Source: Macrotrachela quadricornifera
Lineage: Eukaryota; Rotifera; Eurotatoria; Philodinida; Philodinidae
DNA length: 64,000 nt
Direction: 5' to 3'
NCBI GenBank assembly: GCA_022393335.1
Contig: JAJEKB010021302.1
Span: 433,529 to 497,528, forward strand
Position 1 is the first letter of the stretch; each line of letters begins with the position of its first letter. Positions 35,098-46,460 of the stretch are shown piece by piece. Below the pieces are notes generated by a model. It was given only the letters and a program-made list of their open reading frames with translations, made no database searches and was not told the origin of the DNA. The translations under genes and the position numbers were made by a program.

Positions 35098-35646
35098 ATG
35101 ATTCACATTCAGTTTCCACTGCTACTGTCAGTTTTGATTGCATTCGGTCGCGTCGGTTCATCACCTTCAGAAGTTCAAGATGCAGTTAGGAATGGCAATG
35201 ATGAAATCTGCGATCCACATACGTTAACCACTTATGATTATCCTGGACTTTTGACAAAAATTGACGTGGTTTTAACAAACCCATTGAAAACGCGGATACA
35301 TTTCCGCTTGGTAAATAGTACAAGGGAAGTAACATTCGAAGGTATTGTTTTTGGTGGTAACGGTTTCCAAGGTCCAGAAGCACTAGTTGCCTGCAGGTCA
35401 ATGGGATGTAGCAAAGTGGCTTCTCTCCATAGTACAGGATGGATTCAGACACAATCTTGTAAATTCACGTGTCCCGACGGTGCGAGTGCTCTGCAAACCT
35501 GTCGCTACATGCTAAATTACGTAAAGTGTCCAACAGACGCCATGAGTTTGAAGGAATGTACGAGTAAACCTTGGTCGCAATATGCAAATTATCAACCACA
35601 ACAATATGGTGTTAATCTAGTCTGTACAGAATGTGGCGAAGATTAA
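35098..35646 (+). CDS. Secreted SRCR-like (scavenger receptor cysteine-rich) protein
   Basis: A single-exon 182-aa ORF. Residues 1-21 (MIHIQFPLLLSVLIAFGRVG) form a likely signal peptide. The C-terminal ~100 aa match the SRCR pattern: EALVACRSMGCSK (the A-x-V-x-C-R-x-L-G-C motif), then CPTDAMSLKECTSKPWS (C-x-G-x-E-x-S-L-x-x-C) and YGVNLVCTECGED (G-V-x-C). A central insert with extra cysteines is atypical. SRCR domains bind extracellular ligands and are often immune-related; no function is shown here. Divergent from the cysteine-rich gene at 33864-34439 with a 31-bp tandem repeat between them. A few bases before the ATG read TTCTAG, so an upstream non-coding exon is possible. Confidence 0.75.
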   Translation: MIHIQFPLLLSVLIAFGRVGSSPSEVQDAVRNGNDEICDPHTLTTYDYPGLLTKIDVVLTNPLKTRIHFRLVNSTREVTFEGIVFGGNGFQGPEALVACRSMGCSKVASLHSTGWIQTQSCKFTCPDGASALQTCRYMLNYVKCPTDAMSLKECTSKPWSQYANYQPQQYGVNLVCTECGED

Positions 35647-36711
35647 AACTTCAGTCGCGAGTTATTCATATCTTTTTGTAAAATATCAGGTTTTTTTGAC
35701 CCGTTCAATGGACTATTTTTAAAAATAAACGGAAGAACTATTCAAGGCTAGGGATGTCAGCGTCCCGTTACCAGCCGTTCCATTCCTTAAGAATAGAACG
35801 CTGTTAAAACTGGATTTTCTAGTGTTTTTTGAATACATTCAGCTTCTTATAAACGTTTACTTGCGTCTTCATTCGATATCTCCATTCGTTGCCTGTTCCC
35901 AAGAATGGCGGACGCAATCTCGTTCCCCATTCACGGAAACGAAGAATGCAAAATAAAAATAACCTTATTAAGTAATGAAGGCAGACATGCACCAACTCTA
36001 AGTTTGAGTTTGACTAAATATGATTAAGTTGTGAAACAGTCTCGAAAAACAACCAATCAATTTTGACAAGCTATTTTGGGCCCCTCTTACTTCTCAAGAC
36101 TGACCAAGACAAAGTCGCTACCACTTTTGAGGGGTGAGAGTGTGAGGATCAGGGTGAGGATGTGAGTTTACAACAGAAAGATTCAAGCAACCATACGACG
36201 CCTTGCGATCCTTACTTAAGAGATCTTCATGAAGTATGTTTCGAATCTTTACTATATAATAATTAGGATACACCTATATATTTCATAATATTGATTCATA
36301 TGGAAGTACAAATGTACAGTCAACATGGAAAAGAATAAATACAAAAACGACCCTTCCACATAACGGTATACTCTGGTAAGAGAAGCTGACCTACTCAATC
36401 TGCCAAAACCAATATGAACATCGTGTAGAGCAATGTTGATAAAAAATAGAAATACATATTTCTTTATATGTTCATGTTAATTCTTGGAAGAAAAAATGCT
36501 AGGAAAGCAATGTGCCGTATAAGAAGTAAAAATCAATATTTATTAAAATTTCTCATTTTCGAGTTTTTCATATCTATAAATCTGTTCTTTTCGAAAGCTC
36601 TCACATCAATTAATAATGCTTTCAAAGCTCTGTACAATGATGGCAAGGGATCAATGATTTTGCGTTTGTTCAGGAATTTATTTACGTTTATAAATGTAAT
36701 CCATTAGTAAA
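35647..36711. other. Intergenic, no gene seen
   Basis: Contains CTAGGGATGTCAGCGTCCCG at about 35749, whose first ten bases recur at about 62878. Also GGGTGAGAGTGTGAGGATCA near 36133. No coding region supported. Confidence 0.4.
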
Positions 36712-36880
36712 GGTGATTCCGTCATGAAAATTCCTTATAATTCACTTCTAGCCAAGAGTAATTATCTTTTTAGTCCAAAAATCGGTGCTCTAAATACAGA
36801 TTTTTATGCTCTATGCAACCAACGAATTGAGTGTTTTTATGAACATTTTGGTTGGTGAAGAGCATCGTGACGGATTCACC
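36712..36880. mobile_element. Short inverted-repeat element (MITE-like)
   Basis: Ends GGTGATTCCGTCATGA (left) and GGTGAATCCGTCACGATG (right, inverted), 169 bp apart. No clear target duplication. Confidence 0.5.
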
Positions 36881-37907
36881 ATCGAACGATTAAGTTTTCC
36901 CTCAAAATTTTGAAATATTATCATTTCCTGCAGTTATGAGCCTGAGCGGATGTGAGAATGTGTAGAAGTGATGCTACAACCTGATTAGCTAATTTAATAG
37001 ATGCTTTATAGTGATTTCTATGTATTTTCTAACACATAAGTGATCTGAAGGACATTCAGCGTAGATAGCGACCAGTCCTAGCATAAATTTGCTGAATCGT
37101 TCTTGTGGATTTGCCTGATATTTTCACAGTAGATAGACGTAGTAAAGTTAGGTAGAGACACTTTCTCTAATAACGACGGGAAATAGTTCACATCTCTTGT
37201 TTGACTCCGTTCACAGCCGTTTTATACTCAGCTGAAAATATTTTCGTATTTAGATAATCCTAGGAGTTTCCTCTTTCGAATAGTATGATCACGGCCTTCC
37301 TACATCGTTCTGCAGTGGAGATATCAGCGGTCTACGATCGAGGACTCCATCCGTCGTTATTAAGTGCAGTTTCCTTAATTACGACGGCAAGCCAAATTTT
37401 TTCCCAAATAACGACGTTCTAAGGAAATTTCAGCAAAAATATATCTTTTTCGGTAAAACGTTTTCGTATTTTCTACGAGGAAAACAAGGGTAGGTCTCGC
37501 TGACAATTTTATAGAGCATGTCAAGTTCTACTTGTATCTAAAGGTTCACGAAGATTCAATGTTCATATCATGAGGTACATGGCTTCCAGTGAAGACAACT
37601 AAGATCGATCAAAAAAACATATTTTTAATAACGACGGCTAGCCAATTTTTTTCTCAAATAACGACGGGAAGCTGTTTTTCATCATACAACTTTTTAAACG
37701 AAATCAAGTCAACACTTAATAAGTGAAGAAATAGCAAGAAAAAAAAGAAAGAAAAATATTTTTTAATAAATTTTTAATAACGAAAGAAAAAAACAAAGAT
37801 AAATAAATAAATAAATACATAAATAAATAGATAGATTTTATATATGATAAACACGAGGCCTTTCGAATGTATGTCTTTTTCAAGTGATTGTGACTATCTT
37901 TCTCATC
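36881..37907. other. Intergenic with a recurrent AATAACGACGG motif
   Basis: No gene. The word AATAACGACGG or a one-base variant occurs near 37169, 37351 (inverted), 37378, 37407, 37627 and 37657. Two of these pairs share GCCAA(A/T)TTTTTTC between them. Confidence 0.45.
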
Positions 37908-39332
37908 TACACTCTAAAAAAAATTGGTGTTCTACCGAACTTTGAAGGTCTAACACTGTTTTACGAAACGATTTTAAGTTCTGTAGGATGAAAAACGTTT
38001 CGTAATTTCCATACAAAACCTTTTTAAGTTCCGAAAACTGAAAAAAGTTCTGAAGTTTTACTACGAAACCCTCTGAAAGTTTCATGCATCGCGTACTGAA
38101 CTTCAGTAGATTTGCATGTTTTGTACAAAACCGTTGACAGTTCCGTAACAGCATCTAAAAGTTTCGTATAAGTTCGACGAAGCCATCCATAACTTCATGA
38201 GTGCTCTAATAGTTTCGGATACATTGTACGAAACGAAGCACGGTTTCGTAACAGATATGCCAAAACATTACATCATTAACGAAACTATGAACAGTTTCGT
38301 CCCATGTATACTGAACCAATTGATGTTTTACGAAACCACTGATAGTTTTGTAGCACGCCTAAAAGTTCCGTATTTCTTATACGAATCTATGGAAAGTTTC
38401 GTAAAATATCGAAAGGTTCAGCAAACATTGTACGAAACTGTTCATAGTTTTGTAAATGATGTAATGGTTCGGTATACCTGTTACGAAACCATAGCTAGTT
38501 TCGTACAATGTATCAGAAACTATTATAACACTTTCGAAATTATGAATGCTTCGTGGAACATATACGGAACCTTTAGATGCAGTACAAAACTCCTCATGGT
38601 TTCGTAACATGCACATGGAACCTTCAGATGACTGATGAAACTGTTATTAGTTTCGTATAAGATATACTAAACTACTACATGGCTTTCGAAACTATTAATG
38701 GTTTCGTAAAATATGCGCGGAACCTTTGCAATCCTTACGGAGCTATTCATGGCTTCGTCAAAGGTATGCCGAACCATTACATTATTTACGAAACTATGAA
38801 CAGCTTCGTACAATGTTTGCTAAACCTTTTGATATTTTATGAAACTTTCGATAGATTTGTAAAAGAAATACGGAACTTTTAGTCGTTCCACAAAACTATA
38901 AGTGGTTTTGCAAAACATCAATTGGTTCAGCATATATGGGACGAAACTGTTCATAGTTTCGTTAATGATGTAATGTTTTGGTACGTCTGTTACGAAACCA
39001 TGCTTCGTTTCGTACAATGTATCCGGAACTACTAGAGCACTCACGAAATTATGGATGGCTTCGTCGAACTTATACGGAACTTTTAGATGCTGTTACGAAA
39101 CTGTCAACGGTTTTGTACAAAACATGCGAATCTACTGAAGTTTAGTACACGATGCACGAAACTTCTAGAGGGTTTCGTAATAAAACTGTGAAACTCTTTT
39201 CAATTTTCGAGGTGACGGTGAGGTTCTGTATGAAAATTAGGAAACGATTTTCGTACCACGCAAACTAAAATCATTTTTAAAACAGTGCTAAAACTTCAAA
39301 GTTCAGTAGAACACCTATTTTTTTACAGTGTA
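37908..39332. mobile_element. Large foldback element built from ~63-bp palindromic units
   Basis: Outer ends TACACTCTAAAAAAAATTGG and TACACTGTAAAAAAATAGG (inverted) continue as GTTCTAC.GAACTTTGAAG. Inside, short hairpins of the form ACGAAAC-n-GTTTCGT recur about every 63 bp. The whole array is an inverted repeat of two ~700-bp arms meeting near 38630: translations from the plus strand at 38197 and the minus strand at 39044 are nearly identical. A relative lies at 40560-40783. No transposase, so non-autonomous. The open frames inside (repeating YET..SFV) are by-products of the repeat. Confidence 0.8.
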
Positions 39333-39602
39333 CTAATCCAAATAAGTTTTGAATGAAGTATGTTTAGATGATTCATAGGAAGGTAGAGACAGCACTAAAA
39401 CATAGATCTTAAAAATTACAGATACTGCAACGAAATAGTCGGAAGTAGTTATGAGGTACACTCTTTGATAGGTCTCAAAAAGTTGCACGTACTACTCCTG
39501 AGATAACCGTCGAAAAGTTACTAACGGTACGCTCAGATTGTCCTCGAAAAGTAACTAATGATACGGTGAAGTAGCCGTCAAAAATTTAACAATAGTACTG
39601 TT

Positions 39603-39873
39603 AAGGATGCGTTAAAAAATTATAGAACCTTTTCGTTCGCTACTCATTCATCGTTTTGCTTTGCCAGTGAGGGCTATATATATATGCGAGCGAAGTCATA
39701 AAAAATTATGGTGAAGTAGAGCATGTTTTAAGTACCGAAAAGGATGCGTTAAAAAATTACAGAACCTTTTTGTCCACTACTCATTCACCGTTTTGTTTTG
39801 TCAGTGTGGGCTATATATATACTAATAAATTCATGAAAATTTATCATCATATAGAACATGTTTTAAGATTAAG
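39603..39873. repeat. Tandem duplication, ~137-bp unit, two copies
   Basis: AAGGATGCGTTAAAAAATTA starts at 39603 and again at 39740. Both copies continue through AGAACCTTTT, CTACTCATTCA, CGTTTTG, GGGCTATATATATA and end CATGTTTTAAG. Confidence 0.85.
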
Positions 39874-40349
39874 TATTTGTGCGAATGTCTTGTTATATTG
39901 TAGAAGACATCCTGCATATCCGAATGCACATAACCAAGTAAGGACTGTTTTGATAATCTAGTATCCTAATTAATGAATTAATTGTATATAGTTTTAGGTT
40001 CGGTGACAACACTACCGAGCCCAATATTTTCCGAAATCCTACAAATTAACCAGTAAGTTTGTTGAATCCAAATAAATGAACTTCTTTTCTGTTACAGATT
40101 GACTTCAGTATGAGACTCGCGGATATATTTATCATCCAATCCAAATAAAATCGTGTTTTATTTCAAAAGCATCTTTGTATCCAATTATGGGTAAGTTTTA
40201 TTGTAGAAAATAAACATACTCGTTTTCTCTTTTTAGGTCAACCCACATATGAGCTGTATGAGTAAGTTTATTTTATTATATAAAATTAATTCATTTACTC
40301 TTTATTGTAGACTAATTCGAGAAACTACTTGACGATTAAGTGTTATTTT
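39740..40349 (+). ncRNA. Candidate spliced transcript with tiny exons, apparently non-coding
   Basis: Four consecutive consensus introns: 39938-39997, 40053-40097, 40191-40236 and 40262-40310 (60, 45, 46 and 49 nt). All have GTAAGG/GTAAGT donors and pyrimidine-rich TTTTAG/TTACAG/TTGTAG acceptors. They separate exons of 55, 93 and 25 nt. Joined exons have stops in all frames, so this is either a non-coding RNA, an untranslated region or a dead gene. Intron sizes match those of coding genes here. Extent and strand are inferred from splice signals only. Confidence 0.4.
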
Positions 40350-40552
40350 TAACTGACGAGGGAAGCTCCAGAAGTATTCAAGCAATTTAGTCTCTGCCTT
40401 GCATCTGTAAGTCGATCTGATTTAGATATGAAAAGCTAAATACAGTTCGTGCAAATTTGCACTTAGCTTTTCATACCTAAATCAGATCGACTTGCAGATG
40501 CAAGGCAGAGACTAAACTGCTTGAATACCTCTGGAGCTTCCCTCGTCAGTTA
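40350..40552. mobile_element. Palindromic MITE, family TAAC-GAGG, copy 3
   Basis: Near-perfect palindrome: TAACTGACGAGGGAAGCTCC at the left, and its inverse at the right. Arms of about 90 bp run through TAGTCTCTGCC and CAGATCGACTT to a centre near 40455. Same end motif as copies 1 and 2. Confidence 0.8.
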
Positions 40553-40559
40553 TTGGGTC

Positions 40560-40783
40560 GGTAACAAAAAAAAGGTTCAGTGGCAATGAGCACGCACTAA
40601 ACATTTTTTTCCGTTGGTGTGAAAGGTTTAGTACGAAACCCTCCTCACGGAACCTTTTATTGCAGGTGTCCAGAATTGGTTTTATACGAAACCTGCTTTT
40701 TACGAAACCAATAAAGGTTCTTCCCGTGTGTCGAGGGGAAGATCCTTTTTTGGTTCGGTAAAACTCCTTTTTTTTAGAGTGTA
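40560..40783. repeat. Fragment related to the foldback element
   Basis: Carries several GGTTTCGTA/TACGAAACC words and ends TTTTTTTTAGAGTGTA, matching the foldback terminus at 37908. The left terminus is missing, next to the palindromic MITE. Confidence 0.6.
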
Positions 40784-41369
40784 TCGATAAGCCACCAAGC
40801 ATTATTGTATGGCATAGGATAATTTACAGTGTAACAGCTCCAGTTGTGTTACATATACTCTAAAAACAGTTATTATTGAAAACGGGTGCATGCAAATCTC
40901 AGCCGGCGGATGCGACTTAACTTTTTTGCATGAATAACACAAAACATTTAAAAAGAGTTCAGAACTTGGGAAGCCTTTTCGATTACCTTCTATCCACCTT
41001 TAAAGGATCTCTGAGACTAAGCAACTAGGAAACCGCAAACGGGTTAGGGACGTGAACAAAAAGGCCTAAAATATTTTTTGAAAGTCACGAAACCTTGTGG
41101 TTCCCGCAATTTCAATTATCTGTAATCCTTAAGCTGATTTCAAACAATACAAAATAAATGTCAGAAGTTCCAAAAGCTTTTAAAGGTTTTTCGAGAGGAA
41201 TTTGGAAGCCTAATTCGATCGATAAATATTCCATAGCTTATTTTAAGCTCTCTCGAGAACGGTTTTTTTCCAATATCACTTGTTCAATCGCAGCTTTCAT
41301 ACACTTCAATAGAGCAGCTCACAAGGACTTATTAGTCTTTATTTAGTAGATTTTCAGGACCTATTCGCA

Positions 41370-41650
41370 CCCCGATAGGACATCGCTACAGAAGCTATGG
41401 GTAGCCTTGTAGGATAGCCATTGAGAATCTATGAATCGCCTACACTATAAGGCTGCTGGACCTATGGATACTCCCATAATATAGGACCGCGTGACTCAAG
41501 GATACCTTTATAATATATGCCTTGAGGACTCAAGGATAATTCCATAGTAAAGAGCTTGAAGAACGATGGATGTTCACGTAGTATGGGCCTTTAGGACCTA
41601 CGAGCACTCCTATAGTATGGTTTGAGCGGTTATGGACAGTCATTAGTATT
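41370..41650. repeat. Degenerate tandem repeat, ~45-50 bp units
   Basis: Repeated variants of GGACCTATGGATACTCCCATAG and ATAGTATGGGCCT. Similar words (CCATAGTATAGCAG) occur near 62850. Non-coding. Confidence 0.5.
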
Positions 41651-42593
41651 GGAGTATATCAGTTTCAATTTCAGTCAAATCTAAAATCAACTCCGATCAA
41701 ATCCAGTTAAACCCAATTCCAGAATTGGATTTGGTGCATGCCTAATGTCGGCGCCAGAATATAAAGCACCTGGCTGTTTTTTGAATAAATTTTCACATGA
41801 ACAATATAGAGACTTGTGGCTTTCAGCATTCGATAGCCAAGACTCAAGAGCATATTTTTATGCAGATATATGTACTGAAGTGTGTTCTATGACGTAGCAA
41901 AAATTGTACTTTGATATCGTTTTACGCGCTTAAGTTATTCAAAATGTAAGAAGTCTGAAAAAAAGTGTCCTCTTGTCAGAACGTTGTGCCAAAAAGGATT
42001 AAGTTGTTCTTAAACTCCAATCGGTAGTCACTATTATCCATATAATAAACATTCCTTTGATTTTTCCATACGACTACCTAGAAAAAGAGTTTTAGAAATG
42101 TGTATAGGTCATCCTATGCCATTTTGTAGAACCCTCAATAAATGAAAAAGCTGTGTCACACAATTCCTGCAGAATTAAAATGTGAAACATGATATACTAG
42201 CTGTTGCTAATTCTCAAAAATCTAGTCTTTTTATGTATAGCTGAGTATGCTTCAACATTATTTCTTACTTTAGACGATAGAACTTCAATAAGAAGATACT
42301 ACATTAATATTTCAACTTGAATTGAACAATACATGACCTCTGATAGTATTCTAAAGCCATCTGTGACGCTCTATAGCAACTTATTGACGTTGATTCTACT
42401 ACGTAGAAACAATGATTTGTCAATTTTTCTTGTACAAAAGAATTTTAAATAGACCTTTATTACTGATAAAAACTGTTGATCGTTTGATGAAGATATTTAA
42501 AATTCTTATCAAAATAATGTTTATCGACTATTCTGTTTGATATAATGTCTATTGATATTCAATAATTTTTTTTTTGTTTTATTTTATGTTACA
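41651..42593. other. Intergenic, no gene seen
   Basis: AT-rich region 3' of the minus-strand ART-TPR gene. No motif supported. Confidence 0.4.
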
Positions 42594-44851
42594 TCATAAT
42601 TTACATTCATTAATATTTACAAATATATTTTCAAGTTCTATTGATTTTTCTATCTGAACAGTTTTTCTTGCTTGTTCAAGATCAATTTCTGCTGATACAC
42701 GATCTGGATGTCCACTTGGAAGAATCTGAAGATAAACTTCGACTGATCGTTCTAAATAGTATAATGCTTCTTTTGTTAAATCTATATCTTGATAGATGTG
42801 ACCCAAATTATTCAGAACTTCAGCTAATAAATATAAGTCAACCGTCCTTGTACGATCAAGAATACGAAGTGCTCTCGAATATCGATCGAGTGCTTGAGAA
42901 TATTTTCCACAATCTTGATAAATATTTCCAATCATAGCTAAAGTTTTGATTGTACTAGTCTCATTAAAAGGTATCAAAGTTTCTTGTAAACTCAATGCTT
43001 GTTCACCATTGACAATTGCTTGATCATATTGTTGACGAGACCAATGTATATTTGAAATTCCTATGAGATTATTTGCAATAGAGATACTGTCTGAAGGATT
43101 ATTAGTTTCTCGCAATATTAATGCTCGTTGATGGCAAGTTAATGACATATCAAATTCACTACGATAATAATAAAGACTTCCAAGATTGGTCAAAGTTTCC
43201 GATACATCATCATCATTCTATTACAAAAAAAAGAAAACATTAGAAATTATTCTTTGAGACTAAGTAACTATACCTGTTGCTGTATTTTGAGAGCTTGACA
43301 ATAACATTCGAATGCATAATTATAATCTCCTTTCTTATCAGCACACAATTGTCCAATAGCATTGAGTATTCGAGCCGAAACAGGATAAATACGTCGATAA
43401 GCAATCAAAGCAAGATCGATCTCTCCTCGATCGATATATTTTTTTGCTTCTAATTCATAATCAATGGTAATTGAATCTCTAGAATATATTTAATTAAATA
43501 AATCTTTATAGAATTTATTATTGAAAAATACTTGATTAATTGTTTGCATGTTAAAAGATGATCAAGTAATGTTTCAATTGTTTCATCATTATGTTTTGCA
43601 AGATAATCTTGAGCAATTATCTTTCCTTCTTTACCTGCTGTTTTTAATTTAATAATTGTTAATTGACCACGATTAACACACATAACACGAAATGCCATAC
43701 ATATATCAAATACAACACATGATGAAAGTGTATTTGATATTTCAATGAATTGATCTGTTGATTCACAATCAATTTCGAATAGAACAGATGAAAGATCAGA
43801 ACGATAGATAGGAAATGAAGCAAGATTCAATGCATTTGTTCTTGATTTAATTGAAGGAAAAAATCCATTTGTACAAACTAATTTACCAATATGTTTTTCG
43901 AATTGATTAATCTGTTCATTGGATAATTTCATACCACGATAAACTTGAATATGAAATTTATTTTTAGAAACTTTTTCAAATAAACGAGTTGCATCAGCAA
44001 ATAGAAAACGACAGAGATTCAATTGTTGTTTATTTGAAGAATTAATTGCATGTTTGAGAAAATCTAGGGGAAATGAAGAACGAAAACACCAATTGAGTAC
44101 ATCGACTGATTGATATGATTTATCAAATTCATTGATAATTTCAATCGTTTGTACATTGTTACGATAAGAATTTCGTATTGTTTCAACAAAATCATGTTTA
44201 TTTGATGTTACTTTTCGATTTTTAAGCTAAATTAATCAAAAAATGAAATGAAATATTCAAATAAAAGACTTTTTCTCTCACTTCTTTTTTCCATAATTGT
44301 CTCCAGAAGAACATATTATCTTCTTCAAATATAAATTCTTCATTTTGTAAATGTTCAAAAATATTTAATATTTCTTTGATTTTATGAATAAGTTTTTCTT
44401 GAAGAGTAAATACACCATAGAATTTTGGAAAATTTTCCATTAGATTTTCATTATTAGAACTAAGTATAAAAATCGCTTCAACAGAAGAAAAATCATGTAC
44501 TATTGATATTAATTCATTATTATTAGAAGATATAATAAGAAATATTTTCTCTTTTGAATATTCTATTTCTTTAAAACAAATAGATGAATCATTATAAACT
44601 CGAATAGAACCATTTATTGATTGAAGTGAATTAATTATATTATTTGTTTCTATTATTTCAAGATTTAACCAAACAAATACAATACTTTCAGAATTATTTT
44701 GTGTAAAATTGTTCTTGTGATCAATACTGTTTACATTTGATTTCGATTTTGAACAATGAAATAATTTAGTAGTAAGTAATCGTCCATCATCTTTATTGAT
44801 TGCTGATGGCAATAATTTTGACATAGTTAAAGAAAAACGTTTGCGATTCAT
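42594..44851 (-). CDS. ADP-ribosyltransferase-fold plus TPR protein, four exons
   Basis: Exons 44851-44282, 44226-43532, 43478-43274 and 43217-42594 join in frame to 697 aa; introns are 55, 53 and 56 nt, all GT-AG. Residues ~55-165 (IVFVWLNLEI...IFLIISS...GVFTLQEK) form an N-terminal module I associate with bdelloid ART proteins. Residues ~240-400 follow the ART fold: QVYRGMKLS with the R of the R-S-E triad near 287, then GFFPSIKSRTNALNLA, VLFEIDC and FRVMCVNRGQLTIIKLK. The usual catalytic E-x-E before the FRV strand reads CVVFDICMAFRV, so the glutamates seem absent and the transferase may be inactive. Residues ~430-690 hold about five kinesin-light-chain-like TPRs, e.g. AEVLNNLGHIYQDIDLTKEA. 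Predicted cytosolic; partner unknown. No catalysis is demonstrated. Confidence 0.82.
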
Positions 44852-46460
44852 TTTTTTAAAAATAATTTTATCTAAAATTTTGATTTTATATTACAATATA
44901 AATTAGAAGTTTACATTCATTATAAACTTACCAAAGATATCTTTGATTTTTTTTCTTTCACCTTTTTTTGCAGGTATTTATATAACACTGAAAAATAATT
45001 ATTTTTGACCTGAGAATAATATTTCTATGTCATATTTTCTTTTTTTTAACAACAATGACATGTCAATATGATCATCTTATTCAGAACTGGGCGTATGTCT
45101 TTGTTAAAATGTAATTGAATTTATTATTGTTATATGTAGAAATAAAAATCAATTCGACCTTAGCAAATGTACATTCATACTATTCTATAAACTCCTACGT
45201 TTTGATATAAAAAGAAATGTTGATTATTAATTATGTAGAAGAAAAAGAGAACGAGTGATGTATTGAAAATAAGCAAACTTAATGTAAAAGAAACCTTTAC
45301 TTTCATTTGAATAATAATAAAATCTTATTTAGAATTTATGTTATATCATTCTATAGTTGACTATTATGTGCTTCAGAAATCTATTTCAAAACAGAAGAGT
45401 CATGACCATTTTTTGAATAACTTTTCATTAGCTTTCGTGATAGGTTAAAATCAAATTAGACCAAAATGTAGCACAAATCATCTTTTATTTATACTAAAAT
45501 TTTCAGATCTTTGCGTTTTATTCTCTTTCTCGTTGAGAAGAGTCTTAGAAACATAAATTGTTTGCTTGTATGTCCGCACAGGGACAAAAAAAACATTGTA
45601 TTAATATTTACTGTCAAACTTGACCAAAAGATAATCGGGGTCGAGGAATTCGAATCTGAGGTCAGTTTTTTTGAAATTTTTTTACAAGGGTTGACAGAAG
45701 GGTACTCAAGAGGAAGAATTCAAATCTGAAGTCAGTTGCATAAAATTTTTTTAAAGAAACAACAAATTTTTAACAAAAAGCATTTGTTTTTTATGAAGTG
45801 TGGTCAAAGGCAGTTGATGTCGAGCTACTTGAATCTTGCTTCGATTTTTTTAATTTTATAAATGAATAGCTTGATGGTAGTTTAGAAAGATGATTCCTAC
45901 GAGAAAGGGCTGAGCGAATCTTGTTCTCTTGAGTTCTTTTTTCTTACATAATGATGTTAAAATATGAAAATTCTAACAAAAATAAGATATCTCACTGCAA
46001 ACAACCCTAAACCTAATGAATTTTATAGAGATCGGCGTCTTTCATTCTTCTATTTTGAAATAGATAAAAGTTTGAATAATCAAATTTATGCTGTACTGTT
46101 TGTTTTTCATTTCGTATGCATTGATATTAGCAATCGAAATATGATTAAAAAATTCTTTTTAATTGAATTTTTGTCAAGCTTTCAATTTATTTTATTCTTC
46201 TAGATCGAATTTTTTTTAATTAAAAGTCTCGTTCGATTGTTCTTTTCTTTTCATTCTATTGCATTAATCGAAAAAAAAGTAATTTAGTTACCTAAGAAAC
46301 TTTTTGTCATGAAAAAAAAAATGATTTTCATCAAGAAGAGTCTAACTCAATAAATTTATTTCTATTCATTTATTCAACACTGGAATTAGAGATGCAAAAT
46401 CTACTCGTATGCCTTGTTATCATGTTGAAAATTTTTTTGATAAATAATCAAAGTCAATTA
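44852..46460. other. Intergenic, no gene seen
   Basis: AT-rich. It holds two imperfect copies of GAATTCGAATCTGAGGTCAG about 70 bp apart near 45650-45735. Short open frames carry no motif. Confidence 0.4.

Noticed and set aside
38197..39044. Open frames with repeating YET..SFV on both strands
   Set aside because: The palindromic 63-bp units give near-identical translations on either strand; this is repeat structure, not a protein.
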